From the NCBI RefSeq assembly GCF_040581485.1, contig NC_090128.1, positions 39,028,931-39,092,930 of the forward strand: a stretch of 64,000 nucleotides of DNA, in the 5' to 3' direction. The stretch's first letter is position 1; each line of letters opens with the position of its first letter. A program made the position numbers and the translations under genes. The notes beneath the pieces were generated by a model. The model saw nothing but the letters and a program-made list of their open reading frames with translations. It was not told where the DNA came from and did not search any database. Below, one piece after another: positions 33,511 to 45,900 of this stretch. The DNA comes from Linepithema humile (Eukaryota; Arthropoda; Insecta; Hymenoptera; Formicidae).

Positions 33511-33936
33511 CTAATGTCGTCTATGAAACTTTGATGAATTGCAATGATCGAGATTTATTGCGCTTTTTCTAAAAAAATGCTTAGTGGCTACTTTCCACTG
33601 GCGGAACGATATTAATTGTTGCACTTTCAAGGTGTTGCATCCTTTATAGAAAATGTCCGAGCGACGCACCATCATCACCATCATGGACCTTAATCCTCCC
33701 TCCGAGAATTGAAGAAATTCCTTGCGAAATTCCACCTCAGAGACCGCCGTGTATTCCGCCGCCACGGTGTCCGATAACACCTGGACTGTGTTGCTCTCGC
33801 TTCTTGTCGCCGCCGACGCTGCTAACAACGTTATCGCAGCCTTCTCCGCCGCAAAATCTGTACTGTCATAATCGCAATCCTTACCGTGCTCTTTGAATAA
33901 AAATTTCAACAATTTGTAACGTAAAAGCAAAATGTG
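33511..33936 (-). CDS. Probable coding exon of an unrecognised gene
   Basis: On the minus strand an acceptor (CTATTTCAG, 33945-33937) is followed by about 140 open codons with GC-rich, coding-like third positions. It reads HILLLRYKLLKFLFKEHGK, an Ala/Ser/Thr-rich stretch (AAEKAAITLLAASAATRSES), VSEVEFRKEFLQFSEGGLR, and a basic end, with stop at 33511. Usual domain signatures are absent. It may be a terminal exon with other exons to the right, or a fragment. Not recognised. Confidence 0.4.
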   Translation of the reverse strand, partial: HILLLRYKLLKFLFKEHGKDCDYDSTDFAAEKAAITLLAASAATRSESNTVQVLSDTVAAEYTAVSEVEFRKEFLQFSEGGLRSMMVMMVRRSDIFYKGCNTLKVQQLISFRQWKVATKHFFRKSAINLDHCNSSKFHRRH

Positions 33937-33951
33937 CTGAAATAGAAACAA

Positions 33952-34430
33952 AAATATTTAAATAAAAAAATCAAGACTCAATTGATTAATTGAATATTTT
34001 GACAATATAACATTTGATTATTTGAGTCCAATGCACGAAGATATAACGCGATGCGGAAGATAAAGGGAACAAACTCTTTGTGTCCAGGAATGAAAGAAAG
34101 AAATTTATTAAAAATCCATATAAAACATTATATGCTTTTTACTCGTTTGTTGACAAAAACCGCCGACGAATTCTAATCAAAATATCGAATTTCCTGAAAA
34201 GCGGCGCTACGCAGTTCGCGATAGCCGTTTTGATATGGTGTAATAACCACTGTTGTGTCTTGCAGTCACGCGATATGTTTCAAACAAAATCTGCTGCTGT
34301 TACGCAATATTGATATTGGACAGACACCATTGTAATATAGGCAGATAAATGATTTGCACTTTTTTTTTTTTTTTCTGGGTCCATAGCGTAAATTTTTTTA
34401 ATATCGACATTAATGCGTCGGCGAATTTTG
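33952..34430. other. Spacer upstream of the small TATA-box exon
   Basis: Unremarkable sequence including a poly-T run near 34360-34373. No supported gene. Confidence 0.4.
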
Positions 34431-34432
34431 TC

Positions 34433-34438
34433 TATAAA
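34433..34438 (+). promoter_or_regulatory. TATA box candidate
   Basis: TATAAA within GTCTATAAAAGA lies about 75 bases before the ATG at 34510, at a sensible distance for a transcription start near 34465. It supports a small promoter-plus-first-exon unit. Confidence 0.4.
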
Positions 34439-34509
34439 AGATTACTTGCTTGGTCGATTATATTCGTTGATCCCGTCGGAAGATACATTCCTTACACACA
34501 TTGCTTAAC

Positions 34510-34569
34510 ATGATTCTGACAACAGCGAGCTTAGTGGTTCTCACATTTTCGTCAATTACGATTTAGCAG
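34510..34569 (+). pseudogene. Signal-peptide-like first exon with an in-frame stop
   Basis: ATG at 34510 starts MILTTASLVVLTFSSITI, a typical secretory signal, followed by TAG (34564-34566), CAG, and a strong donor GTAAGT at 34570. The layout (TATA box, short leader, signal peptide, donor) is that of a small secreted-protein gene, but the stop truncates it at 18 residues. The likely second exon is not identified. A single-base change of the TAG would open it, so it could also be a sequencing error or polymorphism. Confidence 0.4.
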
Positions 34570-34752
34570 GTAAGTTCTTTCGCGCCTGAATTATTTCAAT
34601 CGCGATAAAAAAATCTATGCATTATATATAAATCTCAGTAGAGAAATAAAATTTGTATTAGAGCAGGTTCTTCCCTCATAAAGAATGCCGTTACGATTCC
34701 CTGTATATATCCTCGCTATATAATATTGATCGATTTGATACATTTGTACGTT

Positions 34753-34758
<6 letters not shown>

Positions 34759-34803
<45 letters not shown>
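34759..34803. repeat. (TA)n microsatellite
   Basis: About 45 bases of TA dinucleotides. Confidence 0.9.
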
Positions 34804-34808
<5 letters not shown>

Positions 34809-35544
34809 TCGCGTCCCTCGCAGACTCCCATCACTTAGCAGAGCCGTTCGGGTGTCTGTAGAAATTTGTCGTTTTTACAATTAACTCTCTGCAAATGCCA
34901 AAGATTGACTCTTCTGTAATTATCGGCTGTAATTATTGTAATTATTGTAATTATCGTCGTTCTTTTACTATCAGCATATATTGTTAGAAACATTAATCTA
35001 GATTATTGAATATATATGACTTATTTATCTCCTTCATAGTAACGAACTTATTGTAATCCTTCAGATAGACCGTTAGTATAGCACAAATACAAATATACAC
35101 AATGACGATAGTATAGCACAAATATGTGTATGCACCTGTGAGAAAAATTATACCCCGCGAAATATATAAGCGCCACATCTGAGAGCCGAGCGTGGCTTTG
35201 AATTGCGCGGAGTTTAATTTCTGCTACGTGTCGGATCGTCGCAGAATTTTATTGCAACGCAAAAAGTGTTGTGCAATTCAAAGCCATCGCGAATCATACG
35301 AATCCCACAGGAGCTTGTTCCGTCAGATGCAAAATTTATATATTTCCAAATATAATTTTCATCAGAGACATTTCATTCAGTGACACTAATTCCCGACTTA
35401 CTTCGCTGTTTATACCTATTGAATATTGCAGTGTCTTTATAATAAATTACAATATTTTATCCTCGTAAAGCCACCCGGCAGATGACACATACATCAGAAT
35501 CGCTTGATAAAACATACAATAACAATTATTCCACGCGTTTAACG

Positions 35545-35672
35545 GAGAAAGAGAAAGAGATAGAGTTAAAGATAGAGAGAGAGATAGAGATAGAAATAGA
35601 GATAGAGATAGAAATAGAGATAGAGATAGAGATAGAGATAAAGATAGAGAGAGAGAGAGAGAGAAAGAAAGA
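35545..35672. repeat. GAGATA/GAGA hexanucleotide repeat
   Basis: Runs of GATAGAGATAGAAATAGA grading into (GA)n. The long open frames in both directions here are repeat artefacts. Confidence 0.9.
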
Positions 35673-36177
35673 AACACAAAGCGACATTGCTGCTTTCGCG
35701 AAATCATTATTTACGTACGTAATGCGTTTTACAGCAGAATGTCGCTTTAATCCTCTTTGCTTTAATCATTGCATCTACGAAGAGTGGCGTACGAACTACA
35801 TCGCGCTTCGCATAAAAGCTCCGCTTTGAGGTTCGATAAAGTGACCAGCCGATATCTTATTTCTCCGCAAAAACCCGACGATTTCCGCGACGTATGCGCC
35901 ACGCCAAGCGTTCGTGAGAGCGAATTTTCCTATTCCAATTTGTGCCGTGTCCGTGAGCCTGTTCGATATTCATCCTTTGGTTACCGATTTGCGGCCTTTT
36001 ATCAGATATGTTACTCGCTTATATCGCATGTTTCTCAACTATCCACGAGAGAGAGAGAGAGAGAGAGCCGCTCGCGAAAGATAGAGCACGCTTTCAGACC
36101 GTGGAGAGCGAAGAGACACTCTCGGCAGATCGATATCCGGTAAAATCATTCTCGCCGCGCAAAAGGAACGAAGAGCG
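35673..36177. other. 3' flank of the RGK GTPase gene
   Basis: Downstream of the RGK stop codon on its strand; it probably includes the 3' UTR. A short (GA)n run lies at 36048-36066. No AATAAA is obvious close to the stop, and no other gene is seen. Confidence 0.4.
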
Positions 36178-39100
36178 TTAGAGAACGAGGAGGTTCTCGC
36201 AGCTCTTGGTCCGCTTCTTAAAGACGAGCAAATGCTTCAGAATTCGCCTGCGGTGCTTGCTACGACGGCGGCTCGTGGCCTGGCTGCGCTGCGGATTCAG
36301 CTTGATCTGCGCCAGAATGCCGACCAGGAGTTCGTCCACGTGATGGGCCAGCCCCGACGACGTCTCGATGAATTTGCAGCCGAAGTTGTTCGCCAAACGG
36401 CGACCGACTGTCGAAACGAAAGACTCGAGTGGGCATGCAATCCAAGTTTTCACATATTCTTCCGTTCTACGCTTGTTGTCTTTTCTCGTTTTTAATTAAA
36501 CCGAAGTACTACTTTTGCTGTCTTTTTATTTTACGTAAAAAAAAAAAGGTTTAGTTCAGTTAGAAAAAATTATATAAGTCTGAAATTAATTTATCTGTGG
36601 TGATTTCGCGACCCGCATCATTCTCGCTGTTTTGTCTAAATAATTCGACAGATATTGCGACCACGTTGGCGGATTCACACAAAATTCAAGTACTCACCGA
36701 CCGACAGAACCTCCCGTCTTCTTTCGAGGTCCACTTTATTACCGACGAGGATGACGCCGTGAGTAGCCATGTAATCGCTTTTCCACAAATAGAGCAAAGT
36801 CTCCTCGGCCACTTTTAAGCTGCTTCTGTCTACCACCGAGTAGACCACGACGTACACGTCCGGATTGTAGGTTGAACAGAAGGTCTCGACCTCAAAAAAA
36901 ATATAGAAAAATCCACGGTACACGTCGACACTTCCGCAAACAGCAAACAGTTCGGTAAGTAATTTATTTCTCGCCGAGCAGTAAATTTCGTTGCAAATCA
37001 AATAATGACACCACGAAATTTTGCGATATTGCAATAAATTGTCGAACACCATGTATACGAATCGCAATATTTCATACGCCATATATTAAATTGCAATGTA
37101 AAAGAATAATTTATTTTCCGTTTACGCACATTTTGTTCATTCACGGGTCATACACCATTTATCATCGCGCGCGAGGACGTTTTTTTTCACACGGTTCACG
37201 CTGTTATATATTGCTCAAAAAAATTGTGGCATGGAAAAATTGTGGGCAAACATTGGCCAACTTTGACTGACAAGATAACTCCGCGAAAAATCGTATAATT
37301 TTGTTTTTAAATTAAAGCCTGAAATCTCTACTTTAAGATACTATGTTTCGAGTTTAATGTACCCCATTATAACCCCTTAAATCTAAGGACATGTTTGTCA
37401 TATTGAAAATTGCAAAGTTTGACGGAATGCACGGACTTGCTACAATTCTTTTTGGGGATGCCGTTTGCAGTGGCATAAAGCTCGAACCTTCCCTTTTAAT
37501 TAAAAAAAAAGCAAGTTTCTGCGCTTTTTTTTCGCAAAGTTACAGCACTTTAAAGTAACCCAAACTTTGCAATTTTTAATATGACAAACATGTCCTCAGA
37601 TTTAAAAGGTTACAGTAGTAAGAGCATTAAACTTAAAATCGAGCCACAGTATCTTAAAGTAGAGACTTCAGGCTTTAATTAAAAAAAAAAAATTATGATC
37701 CTACAATGATTTTTCGCGGAGCTATCGTCGTTTCCATGCCACAATTTTTTTGAACAATGTATTTCTTGTATCTACGTAGAGAAGTCGCTTTCCGATTCAT
37801 CTTGATATAAGTCGTAAATCCGAACAAATAATTCACTTGTCTCGTCACTTCCGCGTTATTGATCCTCCGAGTCTATTCATCTTCCTTAACGGATAAAGAA
37901 CATGTACGTTTCTTTTACAAGCGCGTTATATGACGTATATTATATCGCTGTACATCTCCTATGTAGCGCCAGCACTTAATCGACAATAAAACTCGATAAA
38001 GATAGTATCGTGTTATAACTCTATTTACGAGTCGTTACGTTAAAGCATCCGATAAATTTCTCTCGGTATCCGGCGTTACTAATTCAATGCAATATATCAC
38101 GCAATTGGCACGGTTCTTCGGCACATGAGTGGAAAACGTCGCATTTTACTCACCGACATCTCCGCGGCGGGATGATCAATAATTTCCAGTTCCGTTTCCT
38201 GGCCGTCGAGCATCACGGAGACGCTCTTCTGCCCATATTCTTCGTCTGAAAATCGATCGGAGCTTCGTGGCACGTCCAATTATCAATCAAAATCCCGCGA
38301 CACGCGGCACGCGACAACGCGTAAACACGTGCAATTAGCCGGCGGAGTGATTAATGCGTCGCGCCGAAGAAGGCAACAGTTAGCGACCAAAAGAAACAAT
38401 GACGCCTCTTTACGGGGCGATCATATTTCATCCTCTTGTACAAGTTAGACTTAATCCGCCATTAATTTTCCAGGAAGGAAACAGATATTTATCCGAAAGG
38501 ACAAATTTAGTTGCGCCTGAAACCGGCGATAAAATTCAAGCAGGGCGCCGTCATTAATCGTTCTTTCCCCGAGGAAGCATTATGACGCAGACAGTGGTGG
38601 TATCGTCTCGCGGCGCACCGTCCGAAAGATACATTACCCCATTCGTACACGAAATATCGATAAAGCTCTCGGTGGAATGCCTCGGAAAATCGATACAAGG
38701 TGGGGTCAGCTTTGAAAGCTCGCACGGGTCGCCCGCTCGACCGGTACTCGCTACGGGTTCATAAGCGTGTGCAGTTTCAATAAAATCAACGTTGAAAGCC
38801 AAGAGAGTCGACCTCACTATAGCGGAAACACGATGGAAAATATGGTACGCGTAATACTCCCGGAGGACAAAGAAGAAGTGGCGAAGGCGGAGGAGCGGCA
38901 TTTTCTTTTTGGGTCACGATATCGCTGCTTTCGCTCAAGAATTGTACACTCGTACGCTATCAAGCGGACCGTAGCTTATGACGTCCCGTCGCCGCGACGT
39001 TTATCCAAAAGATTTGACTGAAAACCCGCTCTTTCTCTCTTTCTTGTTTGCCGCGCGCGGAGCGCAAAAGGAATTTCGTATTCCCCGCTTGAGCATAGCG

Positions 39101-42100
39101 AGAGGGATAAGAGCTTACCGTCGTATCGAGCTTATCGAAACGAGTTCCGAGCTGCGCAAGGAGCATACATCGCAAGAATCGAGGGAGATTTTCATTTTGC
39201 GAACAGCTTATCGAACGGATGAGCGAATTTTCTCCGCCGCGGGGAGAAACAAAAGCTTAGCGCCGATGTATCGCAGACAATGCATTACAAGCGAAATTGG
39301 TTCCAAACGAGCTGCTCGCGCAAATTAATTGGCCGAACTTTGCATTCGCCGTTATTGTTGCGACGGGAGCGATCACGCACTGCGCGTTGCGACACTTCCT
39401 CCCTTGGCGCGGTTGCATTCTCCAAATTCATCGAATCGCGCGTCGCGCCGATTGTCAATCCCGATCGGTTATTTTGCATACGAGAGAGCGGGAGTATCTC
39501 GTGAAGAAATATCTCGCCGCACGGCGGGGAAATGTGGAGCCGGAGACGCGCGCGGAAGCGGCAAATAGAAAAGGTTAATGAGATGTAAGATGCCATCAGC
39601 GTACAAAATTAACTTTAACGAAGCGGTGCTGCGAAACAAAAGGTATTAGCGCTGTAATAATTTTAATACCAACGGCAGAATAATTAAAAGATGTAATCAA
39701 AGCACTTTAAGGGAAATACGCTTTGCGCAAATATACACCAAATCATCCCCAATCGATGCAAATTATTATTGATTCGCAACAAATGCAAAGGTCCTCCATC
39801 AATATTATATTATCAATAGGTCAATGGGTTTCCTATAATTAAATGCAAAACAACTGCGTACGATGCGCGTATCTGATGCATAGCTGTTCGCGAGCAGCAG
39901 TGCGAACCTTCTAGAAGCATCAAGGCCTTGTCGAAGGACATAGTCAGCCGGTAATTGTTGATGCCGATGATCAAAACATTGGCCTACGTGACAAACAGCA
40001 TTGTTTGTACAGCAACGACGTTCGCACTGCTGGTCGCTCCTGATAGGCCTAATTAAATCGCGAGATCTATTGACAATTGTCATTCGTGGATCCATCTCCT
40101 TTTCGTTAGAAAAGGACCAACGTTCCGGTGCGCGCTCCGAACGAGAGACCAGTCAGTCGAATGCGGGAAACGTGCGAGCGAGTATTAAGTCGGTTCTCTA
40201 AAAGTTAATAAGGAGGTGTGGGAGTCAGAACGGAGTCCGCGCGATTACGGGTCTTCGCGATCCGCGTAAAATGTACGTGGTAATTAAGTGACTTTGCTCA
40301 TTAAAGATCTTCACGTCAATTGTCGTTCAGTCTGATTTTACCGGCACCTATCAGTCACAAGCTGATTAGTGTTCCGAGCCGTCGGTGTGATAACGAAACA
40401 AGATTCGCTCCCCGAGCTATCGGAGGCGTACTCGTGAACATTAGTTTTGAAATGTAAGATGCGATCAGCGTACAAAATTAACTTTAACGAAGCGGTGCTG
40501 CGAAACGAAAGGTATTAGCGCTGTAATAATTTTAATACCAACGGCAGAATAATTAAAAGATGTAATCAAAGCACTTTAAGGGAAATACGCTTTGCGCAAA
40601 TATACACCAAATCATCCCCAATCGATGCAAATTATTATTGATTCGCAACAAATGAAAAGGTCCTCCATCAATATTATATTATCAATAGGTCAATGGGTTT
40701 CCTATAATTAAATGCAAAACAGCTGCGTACGATGCGCGAATGAAATTAATGAATGAAATTAATCTTTCCGGTTACCGAATCAAATTGGATATGTCTGATG
40801 AAGGTCGTATACAGGCCGATCGGCGGAAATGTGCTCTTACCGAGGGAGGCGTCGTAAGCGCAGATGTAGTCGCTCGTGGTGAATTGCGCCGTGAGAGCGG
40901 TTTTCCCGACTTCCGATGCGCCCAGCATGCCCACTTTGTAACTAGCCACGCTGCCGGCGTCCTCCTCCGCCTCTATGCCGGAGAGCTGCGAGGCCGAGCT
41001 GGGGAAACGAGAAAAGGGAATGAAAATCCGAAGCGTGTGCGAAGCGCGTTGCGCGATATACGCAAAATTGCGAATGAATCACGCTCCGCGGGGCATCGCA
41101 ATTTATTCATTCATACGCTAATTACGCAATTATGATTTGGTCGCGACACTCGTCGCTATTGTAAGAGATACGCGCGATACGCACGGCGACGAGTACAATC
41201 CTTTGTTAGGGTAATAGCGACGACAATTTTAGTCGGGAAATACGCTGTTTATTCAAGAAATATATATATATACACAATTCCGACAATTTTTATTAAGCTC
41301 ACTGAGATTATTGTCGCTATTATGCGCGATGCCATTCACTTTTTTTACGATTCCGTGTCTCTCCGACTGCGAAAATGCTGTGAAAAATATGGAACGACCA
41401 CGTGTTATATTTGCAAAAATTCAAATTAATATACTTAAAAGACTATTAATAATGTTCCCTCGTTATTATCAGCGTCATTAGAATATTCATTTCTATGTGT
41501 TATACTTTGTATGTAAAATCATATAAGCGCCCGTTTCTATTTCTGAAATAAAAAGCACAAAGAGAGCGAGTAAAACAGAAAGCGCGATTAAAAGAAATAA
41601 AGACCTATAAAATGAAAATCTGCACTTTTTAGAAGCAAGATAAAAAGTTACGGAACGCGATATGCCGCAAAGCACGTTGTAATGAATACCGAAGACATCA
41701 TCTTTCTAAACTGCGTCTGTCTTCTTTTTTTCGGAAAAAAATCTATTCGACAAAAAATTTGCGAGACTGTATTTCGCATCTCGCGCGATCCAAGTTATTC
41801 GCGGTTAGACCATACGTCGGTGACGGCACAATGCACGTTTCGTCTTCAGTCTATCTCGTTCAATTCCACGGATTTCCACGGCGAGGAAGCACTCTCTAAG
41901 ATTATACGACGCGCCGCGTCGTTTCGCCCACGCGTTCGATCGTTCGTCGCCGCTTTTTGTTGCAGCACGTTTGCCCGGGATGATCTTTTGGGATTCGACG
42001 ACGTTGAAAATCGTCGTGCCGGGGGAAAATGCGCGCGGGGCAACGACGAGACGGATAGCGCCGTTTTTAATCCCTTTAAAAAGAACAGCCGGAAAGATGA

Positions 42101-42906
42101 CTTTCTTTACGGCGATGGTCCGTCGAGCCTGTCGCAGCGCGACCGGATGTAGTTTACGCGGCGTGTAATTACCTGACGGGCAATTAAGACGCCCTTAAGT
42201 GGTCGGCGTAGTCGCGATTATCCGAAGTTTGCACTCGCATGGAGAAGTCGACAGGAGTAATTGAGCGCGCTGTTAACCGAGAGCATGCGAAGACCAAGTG
42301 GAAGACGATCCGCCGAATATCCAGCACTGCTGCAGGTTACATTACGCGATGAAGCGTAAATAGCCGTGCGGGAAGATTCGAGATATCTCCGTGAGTCTCC
42401 GAGACAGCTCCTCAAACGGAAGTTACTGGCGATAAATTTAGATTCGGCATGTCAACTTTCGTGTCAAAGGCAAGCCGTTCTCGCAGGCAATTTCTAATTT
42501 GTACAATCAACTGTCTGTTAAATCAGATTTCCCCTCGCAAGTGCGACGAGCGCGCGATAATAATATTCCTTGTAATTTCGTTTCGCGCAAATTTTGTTTT
42601 GAAATTCCTTATGAAAAAGAAATCTCGCCTCTTTTTCTCTCGATTTTCGAGAAATGAACTAATGAAATAAACTGAGAATTATTCATATTATGCATCTCGG
42701 AGGAATCTATGTTTTACTGTAAAGCTATGCGAGAGGAAATATTCCACGCATTTTTCTTTGTTTTCCGAACTGGCGACGTTGTTGCGACGAAGTTGTCGAA
42801 GAAGAAAATAAACAGCCGGTATCCGGGATGGAGATGAAAAATGCGGAGGTGGATACACGCGCGTCTGCACGTGTCCACGTGGAAGATTATTTCCTAACGC
42901 GTCTCT

Positions 42907-42942
<36 letters not shown>

Positions 42943-45900
42943 GTTCATATGTAAATTATACTTTTACGCGCTACATTTATATGCGGTAGCCATAGAAACG
43001 AAGGTATCCAATTACAATGTTCAGCCGTTGTTTAGTTTTAGCCGCGATACCGCTGTAACCCTTATTATTATTATTATTCGAACAATATTCATACAAAAGA
43101 GAATATAATTATCTCCGTTCAGGCTCGCGTTCCCTTTAGCTAGCCGCATTAAATTGCACGGACCGAGAGAGTCTAGTCATTAGTACAATAATTTGGAATT
43201 ACGGATACTTCCGCGCATAGTTGTGCGAACGCGCTGTTTATTTATCACACAACTTTCCGAGTAACGGAAACAATAATTCATCGGAAGTTCAATATTCTCG
43301 GAATAATTTCAAAATAATTTTCAGGGGTGTTGAAATGCGGTCGCGGCGGATCACGTATTTCCCCGCCCCGTACGATACTATACTGTCATATTATTCTCAC
43401 CTAAGCAGCCTGACGTCCCGGGTGCTGCTGCAACTGGTGGAGGAAGTGACACTGTTAATGCTCCTACTGCGACGCGTCTTCAATAAATCGCCCAAGTTGA
43501 AGACCCCGTTCGCCGTGATGGAGAAGGATCGAAGCCTGTAATATTCCACGCCGTCTTCAGTTTCACCCTCTTCGCCACCCGTTGCGCCGCTGCGTTTTGT
43601 ATCGCCCAACATTGGCTGCAACAAGCAATAATTACGATCAATTACGGCCGCTTGCGCAAATATTTATTTTATACTTGATTACTTTGGAGAGAGAGAACGA
43701 AATTTGATTTGAAAGATTAAATTAGTGAAAAAGTATCTATTGAACAATAACAATAAATAAGTTAAACAAGTATCTGCGCATCATTTTTTTTTCGTCGCAA
43801 CATTTAATCTTAGATTTTTTCTGTTCGGCGCATGCAATCGACAAATTGCGCTTTGCACTGCGGTAATTTGATGCGATTTGTCGACGCGCTCATTGATGAA
43901 ATTACAAACTGCACGACGTAAATTGATGTATGAAGTCTAACGCGCTTCACTGAATAGTGCGTACCATCGATATGTATCGATCATTTCATGTCGTCTTTCA
44001 TCACTGCAAAATGAAGCGGAAAGAGACGGAAGAGAGGTGCGCAACGAACTCTTGAGCGCATATTAGGGTCACCGCGAATCCTAACGCATTCACTGATCGA
44101 TGCAAACGCGTTCGCTGACGTATTCACAACGCATTGTCCCGACTCAGCTCGCAAGAGTTTCAACGAATTTGTGAACGAATGTCGATTTGCGTTTCATCGA
44201 TACTTTCGTATCATGCCTCACTTCCTTCCTTTATCAAGTTCATTCCGCTTCTCAGATTGCAATAAAGCATAAAATAAATATTGACCACGTCACTCTATAA
44301 AAATAGTACGATTAATCTTCTGTTGTTGAAATCTGTTCTGCTCACGCTGAGAAGACTTAAAGCCAACCAATGTTTACGTCATGTCGAAGAACAGTTGCAT
44401 ACGTCGCCAATACAAATTACATCGACGCACCAATTTGCTGAGTTGTGAATTATTTAACGGGACGAGAACGTAGGACAATTATTGTAATCATCCACACAAT
44501 TTTGAGGCAAAGGGAATATTCGAAGACCTAATTAACCCTGGAATTAGTCGGTTCAATTTAGACGGAATGTTGAATTGCATTAATTAATTAAATGTTTTTA
44601 GATGATAGCGATCATATAAAGTTACAAACAAATTTGACGATAAACCGAGAAAATAGCGTATTTTATAACCGCGTCTACATAAATTAGCAACAATTAATTC
44701 GGACGTATTTGAATGTTTGGATAATTAAAATGTTTGGATTAAATTAATATTTTAGTCAATATTACAGTTTAATATTGAAAAAAGAGAGCAAAAGAGAACT
44801 TTCACGATAACATATGTACGTAATAACGTATACGGTATTCTATGAATATAGAAAAAGGTCTACTATTGTAGTACAAGGAGCAATTTATCTCAACGCAATT
44901 TACTCTCCCTCAATCCATGATGGAAGTACCAAATTTTGCTGAGCTCGGAAAAAACGCTAGGGACATCTTTACAACCGGCTACCATCAAGGCAAGGGTTTT
45001 ATCAAGTTCAATGTCAAGACGAAATCCAAGAGATTTCACATGATGAGTGACACAATTTTGAATTTTGAGACGTCGAAGGTAATTTTACGTTGTACAACGT
45101 GTCACGATAATTATTTTTACACAATTTTTTTTTCAAAAATTCGATAGAAAAATAAATTTAGGCAAATCCAAATTTCATTCGCATTACGTGAGTGATATCG
45201 TTCAAGCGTATTTACTTATTGTTTATTTATTTATGAAAAAAGCAAACAAGCGGCGCGGATTGCTACTTATCTTGCAAAAAATTTTGTGAGGAAATATAGC
45301 TGAATTGACTATTTCAAACGGCAATATTTACTTTTAATTACACATCGGATTATGTAGCCGATATGTGCGTCTCGCTGAACTCGAACACGTGGCGATTGCT
45401 CTCTTAAAAGGGGAAAAATCCGCGGAAATACGTACAGATTTTTATCCAAATATGATGTATATATTTATACGTTGCGCAGTATAAATTATATTTATATATC
45501 AATATTTTAATATACAAATATGAACTATTATTTTATAAATAAGTTTAATGAACAACGCTTAATTGTCTTTTTACAAGCGTTTCTCACACCGATTGAAACG
45601 GAAATATTATATACTATATTATGCTAGAACAATAGCAATAACCAAACAATCTAAGAAACAAGCATTGTGAAATTGAATGATTTATTCACAATAACACAAT
45701 TTGGATAATTTTATTCACAATAAACTGATGATAGTTAAGCGGTTTAATGGAAACCAAATACAAGGCAGACGCAGGAGCTCTATTGTTGAAATGGACGACC
45801 GCGGGCGTGCTTCTTCTGGGATACGAGTTTAATGGACTGCTAATGAAGGGCGTTGATTTGCTCTCCGAGTGCGCTTACAATCCGGAAACGACTGCGAAAA

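Noticed and set aside
35192..35383. Possible Cys-containing secreted peptide near 35192 (CAEFNFCYV, KKCC)
   Set aside because: No clean exon boundaries linking it to the signal-peptide exon at 34510, and the Cys pattern matches no family I can name.
35447..35829. Glu/Ile or Ser/Leu repeat proteins
   Set aside because: Both are readings of the GAGATA repeat.
38507..39596. Several GC-rich ORFs on both strands
   Set aside because: They lie in an RGK intron, have no domains or splice context, and overlap each other in all frames.
39805..40095. Cys-rich minus-strand ORF (CERRCCTNNAVCHVGQC)
   Set aside because: Attractive spacing, but part of the ORF is in the duplicated intronic repeat, and there is no signal peptide or splice support.
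39583..40738. Direct repeats as LTRs of a retroelement
   Set aside because: No TG...CA ends, primer-binding site, polypurine tract or clear target duplication, and the interior is too short.
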